DNA of 64,000 nt from Sheuella amnicola (GCF_010499255.1 NZ_JAAGRN010000011.1:34524-98523), one strand, 5' to 3'. Shown: positions 26,596 to 36,441, numbered from the stretch's first letter. Program-made: numbers and translations. The notes: generated from the letters alone by a model not told the origin.

Positions 26596-26780
26596 GAGAT
26601 CCCCGTAATCGGTAAAGTATGGTTTATGGTTAAAAATGACGTGACTGAATCGGGCAAAGCATCCAAATTCGGGCGTGCCATCCTGAATTGGGGGATTTTA
26701 CCCCCTCGATCCTGCAATAATGAAGGATCAGTTCCTGATTTTCACAAAATAGTTTTTCATGACTGCATCAATCGAATTCA

Positions 26781-28619
26781 ATGAGACATCATTCAAATCG
26801 CCCGACTGATCACGATAGTGGCATTCGCGGTCCGGTTAAGCGCACGCACTCCGACTGGCATATTATTCGCGACCTGTTGCCTTATTTGCTGGCATACAAG
26901 GCTCGGGTGATTTTCGCGATACTTTGCCTGGTTGCAGCCAAGTTCGCCAATCTTGGTATTCCGATCGTATTAAAACAGTTGATCGATGCGCTGGATTTAA
27001 AAGACAATTTGCCGTCTGTTTTGCTTGCCGTGCCCCTGGGATTGATTGTCGGTTATGGTCTGCTCAGGTTTTCGGCATCGTTGTTTTCCGAGTTGCGCGA
27101 GGTGTTGTTTGCGCGGGTGACCCAGCATGCTGTTAGGCAAATTGCTCTCGAGGTTTTCCAGCATTTGCATGCTTTGTCGTTGCGATTTCATCTTAATAGG
27201 CAAACAGGCGGCGTCAGTCGGGATATTGAGCGCGGCACGCGTGCGATTCAGTCGTTGGTTTCGTTTTCTCTCTACAGCATCTTACCCACCATCATAGAGT
27301 TCATCTTGGTGCTTGGCTATTTTGCATTTTTTTACGACATATGGTTTGCAGCAATCACGCTAGCAGCTCTTGTCGTCTACATCATATTCACGATCGTTGT
27401 GACTGAATGGCGCACGCATTTGCGAAGAACCATGAACGACATGGATTCTCGAGCAAATCAAAAAGCGATCGACTCCTTATTGAACTTCGAGACAGTCAAG
27501 TATTTCGGCAATGAAGAATTCGAGGCTCGTCGTTATGATGAAAGCCTGATTCGATATCAGTCTGCAGCAATCAAGTCGCAGCAGTCCCTGGCATTTCTGA
27601 ACCTGGGTCAGCAGGCCATTATCGCGGTCGGTCTCGTACTGATTTTATGGCGTGCAACCATTGGGGTTGCAAACGGAACAATGACATTGGGCGATCTTGT
27701 TCTTGTGAATACTTTGATGATTCAACTCTATATTCCGCTGAACTTTCTGGGCGTGATTTATCGCGAAATCAAACAGTCCATGACGGATTTGGATCGGATG
27801 TTCACGTTACTTGAAGCCGATAAGGAAGTTTCGGATGCTCCAGATGCACCGAACCTGAAAATCAACAATGAATCAATCGGTCCCGAAGTTCGTTTCGAGA
27901 ATGTCGGTTTTCATTACGATCCGAAACGCGAGATTCTTGTGGACGTAAGTTTTGTGATTCCTGCTGGAACGACTACAGCTGTGGTTGGACGAAGCGGAGC
28001 CGGGAAAAGCACGCTTGCGCGATTGTTGTATCGTTTTTATGACATTCAGCAGGGAAAAATCTTGCTTGATGGCCAGGATTTACGTTTGGTCCGACAAGCA
28101 TCGTTGCGCCAGTCGATCGGAATCGTGCCCCAGGATACGGTGTTATTCAACGATACGATTGCGTACAACATTGCATATGGCAGACCGGGTGCGTCATTCG
28201 ATCAGATTCAGTCCGCAGCTAAGGCGGCCCAGATGGATCAGTTTATCGAACATCTGCCTGACCGTTACGAAACACGAGTTGGTGAAAGAGGGTTGAAGCT
28301 GTCCGGAGGTGAGAAGCAGAGAGTAGCGATCGCGCGAACCTTGTTGAAAAAGCCGTCGATGCTTATTTTCGATGAAGCAACCTCGGCTTTGGATTCCAAA
28401 ACCGAGCGTGCGTTGCAAAACGAGTTATCCGGGTTGGCTCGAAATCGAACAACTCTTATCATCGCTCATAGGTTATCGACGATTGTTCATGCCGATCAGA
28501 TTCTCGTCATGGATCACGGGCGCATTATCGAGCGAGGCACGCACGCCGACTTGATCGAGGCTAAAGGCGTGTATGCGCAAATGTGGCAAATGCAGCGACA
28601 ACAGGCTGACGAGATTTGA
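26781..28619 (+). CDS. Atm1/ABCB7-like ABC exporter (fused permease and ATPase)
   Basis: A 612-residue half-transporter. The N-terminal half has six predicted helices beginning around residue 30. The C-terminal ATPase contains Walker A GRSGAGKST, a Q-loop VPQDTVLFNDTIAYNIAYGR, signature LSGGEKQR, Walker B MLIFDEATSALD and an IIAHRLST H-loop, all canonical. The QTGGVSRDIERGTRAIQSLV and NFETVKYFGNE segments match the mitochondrial Atm1/HMT1 branch, which exports glutathione-linked sulfur or metal compounds. It is divergent from the upstream Bug gene. No strong ribosome-binding site is seen before the ATG at 26781. Confidence 0.9.
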   Translation: MRHHSNRPTDHDSGIRGPVKRTHSDWHIIRDLLPYLLAYKARVIFAILCLVAAKFANLGIPIVLKQLIDALDLKDNLPSVLLAVPLGLIVGYGLLRFSASLFSELREVLFARVTQHAVRQIALEVFQHLHALSLRFHLNRQTGGVSRDIERGTRAIQSLVSFSLYSILPTIIEFILVLGYFAFFYDIWFAAITLAALVVYIIFTIVVTEWRTHLRRTMNDMDSRANQKAIDSLLNFETVKYFGNEEFEARRYDESLIRYQSAAIKSQQSLAFLNLGQQAIIAVGLVLILWRATIGVANGTMTLGDLVLVNTLMIQLYIPLNFLGVIYREIKQSMTDLDRMFTLLEADKEVSDAPDAPNLKINNESIGPEVRFENVGFHYDPKREILVDVSFVIPAGTTTAVVGRSGAGKSTLARLLYRFYDIQQGKILLDGQDLRLVRQASLRQSIGIVPQDTVLFNDTIAYNIAYGRPGASFDQIQSAAKAAQMDQFIEHLPDRYETRVGERGLKLSGGEKQRVAIARTLLKKPSMLIFDEATSALDSKTERALQNELSGLARNRTTLIIAHRLSTIVHADQILVMDHGRIIERGTHADLIEAKGVYAQMWQMQRQQADEI

Positions 28620-28661
28620 GTTTATATTGTCGTAAATAAGTAAATTAAATTCTGGATGCTC

Positions 28662-29624
28662 ATGAAAAATATCAAAGTCTGGTCGTTTGCCGCTTTACTG
28701 GTTTTATCCACTTCCTCAGTGATGGCACAAGATTGGCCGACAAAACCGATTCGATTCATCGTACCTTTTTCGGCGGGCGGTGCGAACGATTTGATGGCGC
28801 GCGCTGCGGCTGAAGGTGCATCCAAGGAGCTTGGGCAACCCATTATTGTCGAAAATAAACCAGGTGCGGGCGGAAATGTCGGTTCCGCTTATGTGGCAAA
28901 GAGCAGTCCGGATGGCTATACATTTTTGATTAGCGCGGCCGGCGTGATCACCAATAGCATGATCAAGAAGAACAATCCCTATAAAGATTCCGATTTGATT
29001 CCGGTTGTGATGATCGGTTTATCCCCTTCGGTGGTCGTGGTTGCGGCTGATTCACCCTACAACAATTTACGTGAATTTGTAGATGCCTCCAAGAAGAGTA
29101 GTGGGTTCAATTTTGCTACAGCCGGTACGGGAAGTACACCACACTTCGTCGCGGAGATGCTTAACACTCAATATGGCGCAAAATTAATTCCTGTTCCATA
29201 TAAAAGCGGATCTGAAAGTGCCTCTGCAGTCATGGGGCGCCACGTGGAAGGCACGTCCGAAGCGAGTATTGTTGCGCTTCCGCACATCCGTGGCGGTGAT
29301 AAATTCAAACCACTCGCTACGACCTGGACCAAGCGCCTGGACGTTTATCCGCAGTTGCCTACCGCCGTCGAGCAAGGATTTACCGATTTGCAAATTGCTC
29401 ATTGGGCTGGTGTTCATGCCCCTGCCGGCGTGTCTCCCGCAATCATGGATAAACTCGCCGATGCTGTCGACAAGGCGATGAAGGCGCCGACAGTGACGGA
29501 TAGATTGAAAAATCTCGGCATTGAACCGGTTGGAGGTACACGAACCAAGTTCGAAGAGTTTGTGACTGCTGAGAGGAAGCGGCTTGGCACTGTAGTCAAA
29601 GCGGCGGGCATGACTGAAAATTAA
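28662..29624 (+). CDS. Bug/TctC-family periplasmic substrate-binding protein
   Basis: A 320-residue receptor with signal peptide ending in SSVMAQ. The ligand-site motif reads VPFSAGGANDLMARA, with Asn in place of the usual Thr before the Asp. VENKPGAGGNVGSAYVAKS and VPYKSGSESASAVMG follow. Of two in-frame ATGs (28656 and 28662) the second is better placed after TGGAT. An EamA permease gene begins 11 bases after the stop, so the pair is probably co-transcribed. Confidence 0.9.
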   Translation: MKNIKVWSFAALLVLSTSSVMAQDWPTKPIRFIVPFSAGGANDLMARAAAEGASKELGQPIIVENKPGAGGNVGSAYVAKSSPDGYTFLISAAGVITNSMIKKNNPYKDSDLIPVVMIGLSPSVVVVAADSPYNNLREFVDASKKSSGFNFATAGTGSTPHFVAEMLNTQYGAKLIPVPYKSGSESASAVMGRHVEGTSEASIVALPHIRGGDKFKPLATTWTKRLDVYPQLPTAVEQGFTDLQIAHWAGVHAPAGVSPAIMDKLADAVDKAMKAPTVTDRLKNLGIEPVGGTRTKFEEFVTAERKRLGTVVKAAGMTEN

Positions 29625-29635
29625 ACCTATTAGAC

Positions 29636-30529
29636 ATGTCTGCCGACTCATTATCCAGACGCACGGCATTTTGGTTGCTTGCAGCCCTGATTCTTGCCTG
29701 GGGCTTGAATTGGGTCTCGAATAAAGCCACACTCGATTATGTGCCTCCTATATGGGCGACCTTTTTCAGGACAGGACCGGCGTTATTGATCATGCTGATT
29801 TTGTGTGGCGTCAGCGGCCGATTGGTTCGTCCGGTTAAGGCCGATCTTCCCATTATTTTCAGTGTTGGTTGGTTACACATGGTTGGATTTTCAGTCCTTG
29901 CCAGTGTAGGAATGCAATATCTTTCTGCCGGCCTTGCAATTGTCTTGGCTTACACGACACCGTTATGGGTTATGCCCGCTTCTCGCATCTTTCTGGGGGA
30001 GCCCTTTGGCTGGAGGCAGGCATCGGGTCTGGCAATCGGAATGTTGGGCCTTGCTGTGATTTTCAGGCCCGATCAGATAGATTGGTCGAATCGGGACGTC
30101 GTGTTGGGTCATGGATTGATTTTGCTTGCGGCATTTTCATGGGCGATCTGCATTGTTTATGGTCGAGGCCATAAGTTCGTGACGCCCACGTTCGAACTCT
30201 TGCCGTGGCAGATGCTGCTGGCTTGCGTGACTCAACTCATTTTGGCATTAGCCATTGAAGGAGTGCCGCGCATAGACTGGTCATTGAAGGTCGTATCGCT
30301 GCTTGGCTTCAGTTGCATTTTTGGCACGGTTGTCGCGTATTGGATCATGAATACCGTTAACCGCGGATTGCCGGCATCCATTACATCGATGGCATTGCTT
30401 GCGGTGCCTGTCATGGGACTGATTTGTTCAGCAGTGATTCTGGACGAAAAAATTGCCTTCTCTCTGTGGCTGGCTACTGCGTTGATTATTGGTGGAATTG
30501 TTTTGGCTAGGCCTGTCAGACAATCTTGA
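29636..30529 (+). CDS. EamA/DMT-family permease
   Basis: A 297-residue inner-membrane protein with about ten hydrophobic helices arranged as two EamA repeats: AALILAWGLNWVSNKATLDY at the start and LLAAFSWAICIVYGRGHKF in the second half. The family exports or imports metabolites such as amino acids. The C-terminus, LIIGGIVLARPVRQS, is typical. It follows a Bug gene at 11 bases; Bug proteins are not known to work with DMT permeases, so joint expression rather than joint transport is the safer reading. Confidence 0.88.
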   Translation: MSADSLSRRTAFWLLAALILAWGLNWVSNKATLDYVPPIWATFFRTGPALLIMLILCGVSGRLVRPVKADLPIIFSVGWLHMVGFSVLASVGMQYLSAGLAIVLAYTTPLWVMPASRIFLGEPFGWRQASGLAIGMLGLAVIFRPDQIDWSNRDVVLGHGLILLAAFSWAICIVYGRGHKFVTPTFELLPWQMLLACVTQLILALAIEGVPRIDWSLKVVSLLGFSCIFGTVVAYWIMNTVNRGLPASITSMALLAVPVMGLICSAVILDEKIAFSLWLATALIIGGIVLARPVRQS

Positions 30530-30631
30530 ACTGAAAATTTGTTGGTGTTTTTCCGAATACGGCGTGTATCAGTTTGCATGCATGATGGTGTGCGAATCAA
30601 CATCAATCAAAACAAATGATCGGAGATAATT

Positions 30632-31837
30632 TTGAAAAAACTGACTCTTGCCGTTGCGCTTTCTCTAACGGGCTTTGCTGCCACAACATCGCACGCCCAG
30701 TCTTCGGGTGGCGCTGTCAAGATTGGCGTTCTTGCCGATATGAGCTCAATCTATTCCTCCATTGGCGGTAAAGGTCTGGTGGATGCGGCCAAAATGGCTG
30801 TCGAGGATTTTGGCGGATCCGTTCTTGGCAAGCCCATAGAATTGCTCTCGGTCGACACGCAAAACAAAGTCGATGTCGCATCCAGTAGGGCTCGGCAGTG
30901 GTTCGATGTGGATGGTGTCGATATGGTCACCGATATGCCGACATCAGCTATTGCATTGGCGGTTAGTAAACTGGGTGAAGAAAAGAAAAAAATCGTGATG
31001 GTGACAAGCGCCGCGACATCTGATTTGACTGGTAAAGCATGTTCTCCCTACACAGCGCATTGGACATATGACACATACGCGATGTCCGTCGGTACGGCAG
31101 CAGCGGTTGTTAAGTCTGGTGGGGATACGTGGTACTTCCTGTCGGCGGATTATGCATTCGGCCAGGCTCTTGAGCGTGATGCCACTCAGGTTATCGAAGC
31201 GAATGGTGGCAAGGTGCTCGGTTCGGCAAAGCATCCACTAAGCGCTCCGGATTTCAGTTCCTTCATACTACAAGCTCAATCCTCCAAAGCAAAAGTGATT
31301 GGTTTGGCTAATGGTGGTCAGGATACGAGTAACGCAATCAAACAGGCGGCGGAATTCGGCGTAGGCAAAAGCGGTCAAAAGGTAGCGGCTTTGCTTGCAT
31401 TCCTCTCGGATATTAAATCGATCGGATTGCCGCTTGCACAGGGGTTGTATCTGACGGAAGCATTTTATTGGGACTTGAACGATAAAACTCGTGAGTGGTC
31501 GCAGCGTTTTTATAAACGTAATGGCGTGATGCCAACCATGACGCAGGCTGGAACATATGGCGCGGTTACGCATTATCTTCAGGCAGTCAAGGCAGTCGGT
31601 TCCAAGGATTCGGACAAGGTGATGGCACAGATGCGCGAGACTCCGATTAATGATTTTATGACGACCAACGGAACACTTAGAAAGGACGGTCGTGTGGTGC
31701 GCGACATGTATTTATTCCAGGTCAAGACGCCTGCCGAGTCGAAAGGAGAGTGGGATTTGTACAAGACGATCGCAACGACACCGGGTAATATCGCATTTCG
31801 CCCGATGGACAAGGGCGGCTGTCCATTCATTAAATAA
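30632..31837 (+). CDS. branched-chain amino acid-type ABC substrate-binding protein (LivJ-like), orphan
   Basis: A 401-residue periplasmic binding protein: signal peptide ending in TSHAQS, then VKIGVLADMSSIYSSIGGKG, the type I periplasmic binding fold seen in LivJ/urea/amide receptors. GTYGAVTHYLQAVKAVG near the C-terminus supports this. The start is TTG (30632), preceded by CGGAGA at good spacing; no in-frame ATG is available. No LivHMGF genes are nearby, so it is an orphan receptor. The GrdB-like gene starts 13 bases downstream, hinting that both serve the same compound. Confidence 0.9.
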   Translation: MKKLTLAVALSLTGFAATTSHAQSSGGAVKIGVLADMSSIYSSIGGKGLVDAAKMAVEDFGGSVLGKPIELLSVDTQNKVDVASSRARQWFDVDGVDMVTDMPTSAIALAVSKLGEEKKKIVMVTSAATSDLTGKACSPYTAHWTYDTYAMSVGTAAAVVKSGGDTWYFLSADYAFGQALERDATQVIEANGGKVLGSAKHPLSAPDFSSFILQAQSSKAKVIGLANGGQDTSNAIKQAAEFGVGKSGQKVAALLAFLSDIKSIGLPLAQGLYLTEAFYWDLNDKTREWSQRFYKRNGVMPTMTQAGTYGAVTHYLQAVKAVGSKDSDKVMAQMRETPINDFMTTNGTLRKDGRVVRDMYLFQVKTPAESKGEWDLYKTIATTPGNIAFRPMDKGGCPFIK

Positions 31838-31850
31838 TCCGAATCGATTT

Positions 31851-32777
31851 ATGACCGTTGAAACAGATATGAATTTTGCATCGGACGATGATGTTCCGAC
31901 GCGTTACATGCAAAGGACTCGCGATTGGTATCTCGCACTGGGATACGACAATCCATATCGTTGGGCGCATTATGCGGACGTTCCTTTCCAGCCGATGATC
32001 AAGCCAATCGAGAAAGCGACAGTGGCGTTGATTACAACTGCGTCTCCTTATGATCCTGAAAAAGGGGATCAGGGAATCGGTGCGCCTTATAACGCCGCTG
32101 CAAAGTTCTATCAAATCTACACTGGCGCTTCATGCGAAGATCATGATGTTCGTATTACGCATGTGGCAATCGATCGTAAGCATACGACAATGGAAGACAG
32201 CGGAACGTGGTTTCCATTGCCGGCCTTGCGTCAAGCCCAGGCCGATGGTCGAATTGGCAAGCTGGCAAATCGGTTCTATGGATTGCCCACGAATCGAAGC
32301 CAGCGCCACACTCTTGAAGTCGATTGTCCCGAACTGATACGACTTTGTCGTGAAGATGGTGTCGATGCGGTCGTGTTTGTGGCCAATTGTCCGGTCTGCC
32401 ATCAGACGTGCAGTTTGGCTGCGCGCTATCTTGAGTCTGCCGGAATTTCAACAATTGTGATGGGTTGCGCCAAGGATATCGTTGAACATGTTGGGGTGCC
32501 GCGTTTTTTGTTTAGCGACTTTCCGCTGGGTAACGCAGCCGGTAAACCTAATGATCCCAAATCCCAATACTTCACATTGGATTTGGCATTGAAAACGTTG
32601 GCTAGTGCTCCCGGATCGAGAACAACCGTGCAATCTTCGCTCAAGTGGAGCGATTCCTATGCGTGGAAACGGGACTATTCGAATGTGCAATGCGTTTCAC
32701 CTGAAGAATTGGCACGATTGCGCGAAAAGAACGATCAGGAAAAGGAAATTGCCAAAAAATTGCGAGAGGCCTTGTAA
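31851..32777 (+). CDS. GrdB/PrdB-like reductase family protein with Cys in place of Sec
   Basis: A 308-residue protein resembling the glycine/sarcosine/betaine reductase component B and D-proline reductase family of clostridia. The core is VVFVANCPVCHQTCSLAARY, then GISTIVMGCAKDIVEHVGVP and FLFSDFPLGNAAGKPND. In GrdB-type enzymes this site holds selenocysteine followed by cysteines; here the first position is Cys encoded by TGT (C-P-V-C). The protein would be cytosolic. The ATG at 31851 has no clear ribosome-binding site and a second Met lies seven codons in. It lies 13 bases after the orphan LivJ-like gene. Function in an aerobe is unknown. Confidence 0.7.
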   Translation: MTVETDMNFASDDDVPTRYMQRTRDWYLALGYDNPYRWAHYADVPFQPMIKPIEKATVALITTASPYDPEKGDQGIGAPYNAAAKFYQIYTGASCEDHDVRITHVAIDRKHTTMEDSGTWFPLPALRQAQADGRIGKLANRFYGLPTNRSQRHTLEVDCPELIRLCREDGVDAVVFVANCPVCHQTCSLAARYLESAGISTIVMGCAKDIVEHVGVPRFLFSDFPLGNAAGKPNDPKSQYFTLDLALKTLASAPGSRTTVQSSLKWSDSYAWKRDYSNVQCVSPEELARLREKNDQEKEIAKKLREAL

Positions 32778-32786
32778 GCCTCTTGC
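32762..32786 (+). terminator. possible terminator overlapping the GrdB-like stop codon
   Basis: GCGAGAGGC (32762-32770) can pair with GCCTCTTGC (32778-32786) with a single G-U pair and a seven-base loop that contains the stop codon. Only a broken T run follows. It lies between convergent genes. Confidence 0.4.
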
Positions 32787-32809
32787 CGGATTTGTCTGTC
32801 ACTCAAAAA

Positions 32810-33805
32810 TCAATTTGCGGTGACCCCGGCCCGCTTTAAAAGGGGGCCGAGCGTTTCGATCTCGTTCTTCAGATGAGTTTGAAGCTTCGCTGGGTTAGTC
32901 ATGTCGGTTGAAACGGGTGACGTGCCTATGCTTTCTAGCTTTGCCTTGAGTTCAGGGTCTTGAACTGCTTTCGTTAATGCGGCGGACAGCTTTTCAATGA
33001 CAGGCTTTGGCGTGTCTTTAGGAGCATAAAGGCCAAACCAGATGCTGATGTTGAAGTCTTTGATGCCCACTTCACTGAGAGCGGGTAGATTGGGCATCGA
33101 ATCGAGACGCTTGGTTCCGGCTACAGCGTAGGGCTTGATTCTTCCGCTTTGAATTGCCGGAACAGTGCTGGTAGTCTGGTCGCACATGATATCGACTTGT
33201 CCACCCATCAAATCATTGAGTGCGGGTGCGGCCCCTTTGTAGGGGATCATGTCGATTTTGACTCCCAAGGCTTCGCTGAACATGAGCCCGCACAAGTGAG
33301 ACGCCGACCCGATTCCTGCGTGCCCCATCGAGATTTTTCCGGAGTTGGCCTTAATGTATTCAATGAATTCCTTGGCGTCTTTAGGTGCGAAGTCTTTTCG
33401 GGCAGTGACAACCATAGGCCCCACGGTGGCAAGACCGATGGGTTCGAAGTCATTGATTGGGCTGTAGGAAAGGTTCTTGATCATTAATACGTTTGTGGCA
33501 TGACTGATATGCGTCATCAGCAACGTATAGCCATCGGGGGTTGAGCGTGCGACCTTGCCAGTGCCGATACTTCCACCGGCACCGGACGGATTGTCCACAA
33601 TAATTTGTTGCCCGAGTGATTTTTGCATCGCTGTGGCGAATAGCCGCGTAATCGTGTCTCCAGGGCCACCGGGTGCATAAGGCATAACCATTGTGATTGT
33701 ACGCGTGGGGTAGTCTTGCGCGTATACACACGAGAAGCCCGTCACCAAGAGAAGAGTGCCGACGAGCTTGCCGATCGTTTGTTTCGGATTGCAAAATTTG
33801 GACAT
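32810..33805 (-). CDS. Bug/TctC-family periplasmic substrate-binding protein
   Basis: A 331-residue receptor, signal peptide ending in FSCVYAQ. Motifs are MPYAPGGPGDTITRL, VDNPSGAGGSIGTGKVARS, PDGYTLLMTH and IPYKGAAPALNDL. The ATG at 33803-33805 has GGAGA at good distance and was preferred to an in-frame start at 33853 that would place 16 extra polar residues before the signal peptide. It is a single-gene unit divergent from the lyase-TRAP operon, so its ligand might be the compound used by that operon (inference). Confidence 0.92.
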   Translation of the reverse strand: MSKFCNPKQTIGKLVGTLLLVTGFSCVYAQDYPTRTITMVMPYAPGGPGDTITRLFATAMQKSLGQQIIVDNPSGAGGSIGTGKVARSTPDGYTLLMTHISHATNVLMIKNLSYSPINDFEPIGLATVGPMVVTARKDFAPKDAKEFIEYIKANSGKISMGHAGIGSASHLCGLMFSEALGVKIDMIPYKGAAPALNDLMGGQVDIMCDQTTSTVPAIQSGRIKPYAVAGTKRLDSMPNLPALSEVGIKDFNISIWFGLYAPKDTPKPVIEKLSAALTKAVQDPELKAKLESIGTSPVSTDMTNPAKLQTHLKNEIETLGPLLKRAGVTAN

Positions 33806-34006
33806 GAAGGTCTCCGTTAATCGGCGGTTTGATTCGAATGATCGAATCCGCACTTTTTACGGATCTTACAAGAGGTTAAGTTTCCTGAATACCTCTCGCA
33901 ATCCCGAAGACGGGGCGATGAATCCGGAACGTATTGACGCTTAGTTACAGTCCTCGCATACTTACGCAGGGTATACAAGCGATAAACATTTTAGAGAGTT
34001 CGAGTC

Positions 34007-35356
34007 ATGCCGATATCAATGCTGGAATCATCTATTTTTAAAGATATGTTCGGTACGGCAGCCATGCGTGCCGTGTTTGACGATGCAGCAACGGTTCGCC
34101 GTTATACCGAAACAGAAATTGCTTTGGCGAAGGTGCAGGCAGAACTTGGCATTATTCCGAAATCTGCTGCAAGCAAAATCGCCGAACTTGCAGATAGTTC
34201 AAAGCTTGATATGGCTGAGCTCAAGAGGGAAACCGAAATCGTTGGTTATCCGATATTGCCCCTTGTCCATCAGATTTCAAAGATGTGCGGACCTGATGGC
34301 GAATACTTGCATTGGGGTGCGACGACACAGGACATCATGGATACCGCAACCGTCCTTCAGGTTCGTGAAGCCTTGGAGTTGATAGAGGCGGATCTTGATG
34401 AACTGGACAGCATTCTCGATAGACTTTCCGATGATTACCGCGACGCACCCATGGCCGGACGCACACATTTGCAGCATGCGTTGCCGATCACGTTCGGATA
34501 CAAGGTGGCGGTCTGGTTATTGATGATTCGTAGACATCGTGAAAGACTCGTTCAGCTCAAGCCCAGGGTTTTGATAGGCCAGTTTGGCGGAGCTGCAGGA
34601 ACACTCGCATCCCTTGGTGATCAAGGATTGCCTGTGCATGCTGCTTTGATGCGAGAGCTGGGGCTCGGAGCTTCTCCCGTGACATGGCATGTCGCTCGGG
34701 ACGGGTTGACTGAAGCGGTTCAGTTTCTTGCGCTTGTGACGGGTTCGCTTGGGAAAATCGCTTTAGATGTCATGTTGATGATGACCAATGAACTTGCCGA
34801 AGCATTCGAGCCCTTCGTAAAAGGTCGAGGCGCATCAAGCACGATGCCGCAAAAGCGTAATCCCATTTCTTGCGAATTGATGCTGAGCGCATCCAAAACA
34901 GTCAGGCAACACGCGGGACTCATGCTGGATGCCATGGTTCAAGACTTTGAGCGTGCAACTGGGCCCTGGCATATCGAGTGGTCGGCCATACCCGAGTCCT
35001 TCATTTTGACTGCAGGTGCGCTGCGGCAAGCCAAATTCATGCTGGCCGGATTAGAGGTCGACACGACCAGAATGCTGAAAAATCTGGACATGTCGGGTGG
35101 TTTGATTGTGGCCGAAGCCGTCATGATGGGATTGGCGCCTCATATAGGCAGGCAGACCGCGCATGATGTCGTTTATGACGCATGCAGAGTCGCGGCAACG
35201 AGTGGTCGAAAGCTATCGGAGGTTTTGAGCGAGGACGCAAAAATTACCTCAAAACTTGATCGCACGTTGATTGATCGGTTGTGCGATCCGGCGAATTATC
35301 TTGGAGCAGCGCCCCAGATGGTCGATAGAATGCGTGCCAGACAATTTGAAAATTAA
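34007..35356 (+). CDS. PurB/PcaB-like lyase (adenylosuccinate lyase/carboxymuconate cycloisomerase family)
   Basis: A 449-residue enzyme of the fumarase/aspartase superfamily. The family signature GRGASSTMPQKRNPISCE, the flexible catalytic loop with its Ser pair, lies at about residue 280. GATTQDIMDTA (about 105) and GRTHLQHALPITFG (about 155) provide the other two conserved active-site regions. It most resembles 3-carboxy-cis,cis-muconate cycloisomerase-type proteins, which act on carboxylated substrates by C-N or C-O lyase chemistry. It is the first gene of a unit that continues with a TAXI binding protein, a TRAP permease and an FAH-family hydrolase, so it may open the degradation of the imported acid. 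Confidence 0.85.
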   Translation: MPISMLESSIFKDMFGTAAMRAVFDDAATVRRYTETEIALAKVQAELGIIPKSAASKIAELADSSKLDMAELKRETEIVGYPILPLVHQISKMCGPDGEYLHWGATTQDIMDTATVLQVREALELIEADLDELDSILDRLSDDYRDAPMAGRTHLQHALPITFGYKVAVWLLMIRRHRERLVQLKPRVLIGQFGGAAGTLASLGDQGLPVHAALMRELGLGASPVTWHVARDGLTEAVQFLALVTGSLGKIALDVMLMMTNELAEAFEPFVKGRGASSTMPQKRNPISCELMLSASKTVRQHAGLMLDAMVQDFERATGPWHIEWSAIPESFILTAGALRQAKFMLAGLEVDTTRMLKNLDMSGGLIVAEAVMMGLAPHIGRQTAHDVVYDACRVAATSGRKLSEVLSEDAKITSKLDRTLIDRLCDPANYLGAAPQMVDRMRARQFEN

Positions 35357-35363
35357 AAATAAT

Positions 35364-35392
35364 TTGAATCAAGTTCTGTTCTGATGTAGTCT
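35364..35392 (+). promoter_or_regulatory. candidate promoter before the TAXI-TRAP genes
   Basis: TTGAAT (35364-35369) and TAGTCT (35387-35392) are spaced by 17 bases, about 100 bases before the TAXI gene start. It would allow the transport genes to be expressed independently of the lyase gene. Confidence 0.3.
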
Positions 35393-35490
35393 GACACCAT
35401 AAAACCGATAAATAAAACACAAAATATAGCCGCCAAGGTAAACGCACTTAGGCGCTTTAAAGTTCGTAGTCGACTGATAGGAGAAAAAAC

Positions 35491-36441
35491 ATGAAGTGGA
35501 TTGGATCACTAGCTATTATGCTTGCGACAGTATTCTCAAGTGTTCATGCGCAAAATCTGTCTATTGCTACCGGCGGTACTGGGGGTGTTTATTACCCCAT
35601 GGGAGGTGGATTGGCTTCGGTATTATCCAAGCATGTTCCTGGTATGTCCGCCACCGCCGAAGTTACCGGTGGATCCGTCGATAATTTGAATCTCATCAAT
35701 TCCGGTAAGCCCTATCTAGCATTCACCATGGCTGATGCCGCCAAGGATGCGCTGGATGGCGATGGTAAGTTCAAGAATAAAAAAGTGGATCTGAAGACTC
35801 TACTGGTTCTTTATCCGAATCGCATGCATGTCGTCACTGTTGATGGCACAGGGATCAAAAGCATGAAGGATCTTAAAGGCAAGAGAATCAGCACGGGCTC
35901 ACCCGGTAGTGCAACCGAGGTAATGGCTTTCAGATTGCTGGAAGCTGCTGGCCTTAATAAAGACAAGGATGTTAAGCGCGAACGTTTGAGTGTGGCTGAA
36001 TCGGTTAATGCGATTAAAGATAGAAAAATCGAAGCATTTTTCTGGGTTGGAGGTCTGCCGACTGCCGCGGTCACAGATCTTGCCAATAGCCCCGGAATGA
36101 AGATTGTCATGATTGATCATTCGAACGAAGTGGAGGCTATGAACAAAAAGTACGGAAACCTGTACTTTAAGGATGTCATTCCAAAATCCACTTATAGCGG
36201 CATGGCAGCGGACAATAAGATAGCGTCCGTAGCGAATATTCTGGTCGCTAACGCCAAAATGCCGGATGACGAAGCGTATAAGATCGTCAAGGCTGTTTTC
36301 GATAATAAGGAAGAATTGGTTCGTACGCACCAAGAGTACGCCACCTTGTCACTGGATGGTCAGAAGTCCGCATCGACCCCGATTCCTTTTCATCCGGGCG
36401 CTGCGAAATATCTGAAGGAAAAGGGCGCCAAACTCGACTGA
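35491..36441 (+). CDS. TAXI-family TRAP transporter solute-binding protein
   Basis: A 316-residue exported receptor: short signal peptide ending in SVHAQ, then LSIATGGTGGVYYPMGGGLA, the start typical of TAXI proteins. VEVTGGS-like (actual AEVTGGSVDNLNLI) and TGSPGSATEVMAFRLLEAAG are the other diagnostic segments. It delivers a small organic acid or amino acid to a TRAP permease driven by the sodium or proton gradient. The ATG follows GATAGGAG. The fused TRAP permease lies 71 bases downstream, behind a hairpin terminator that should favour high receptor production relative to permease. Confidence 0.92.
   Translation: MKWIGSLAIMLATVFSSVHAQNLSIATGGTGGVYYPMGGGLASVLSKHVPGMSATAEVTGGSVDNLNLINSGKPYLAFTMADAAKDALDGDGKFKNKKVDLKTLLVLYPNRMHVVTVDGTGIKSMKDLKGKRISTGSPGSATEVMAFRLLEAAGLNKDKDVKRERLSVAESVNAIKDRKIEAFFWVGGLPTAAVTDLANSPGMKIVMIDHSNEVEAMNKKYGNLYFKDVIPKSTYSGMAADNKIASVANILVANAKMPDDEAYKIVKAVFDNKEELVRTHQEYATLSLDGQKSASTPIPFHPGAAKYLKEKGAKLD

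Noticed and set aside
32390..32420. A selenocysteine (UGA) codon in the GrdB-like gene.
   Set aside because: The site is encoded by TGT and TGC; there is no in-frame TGA in the gene before its real stop.
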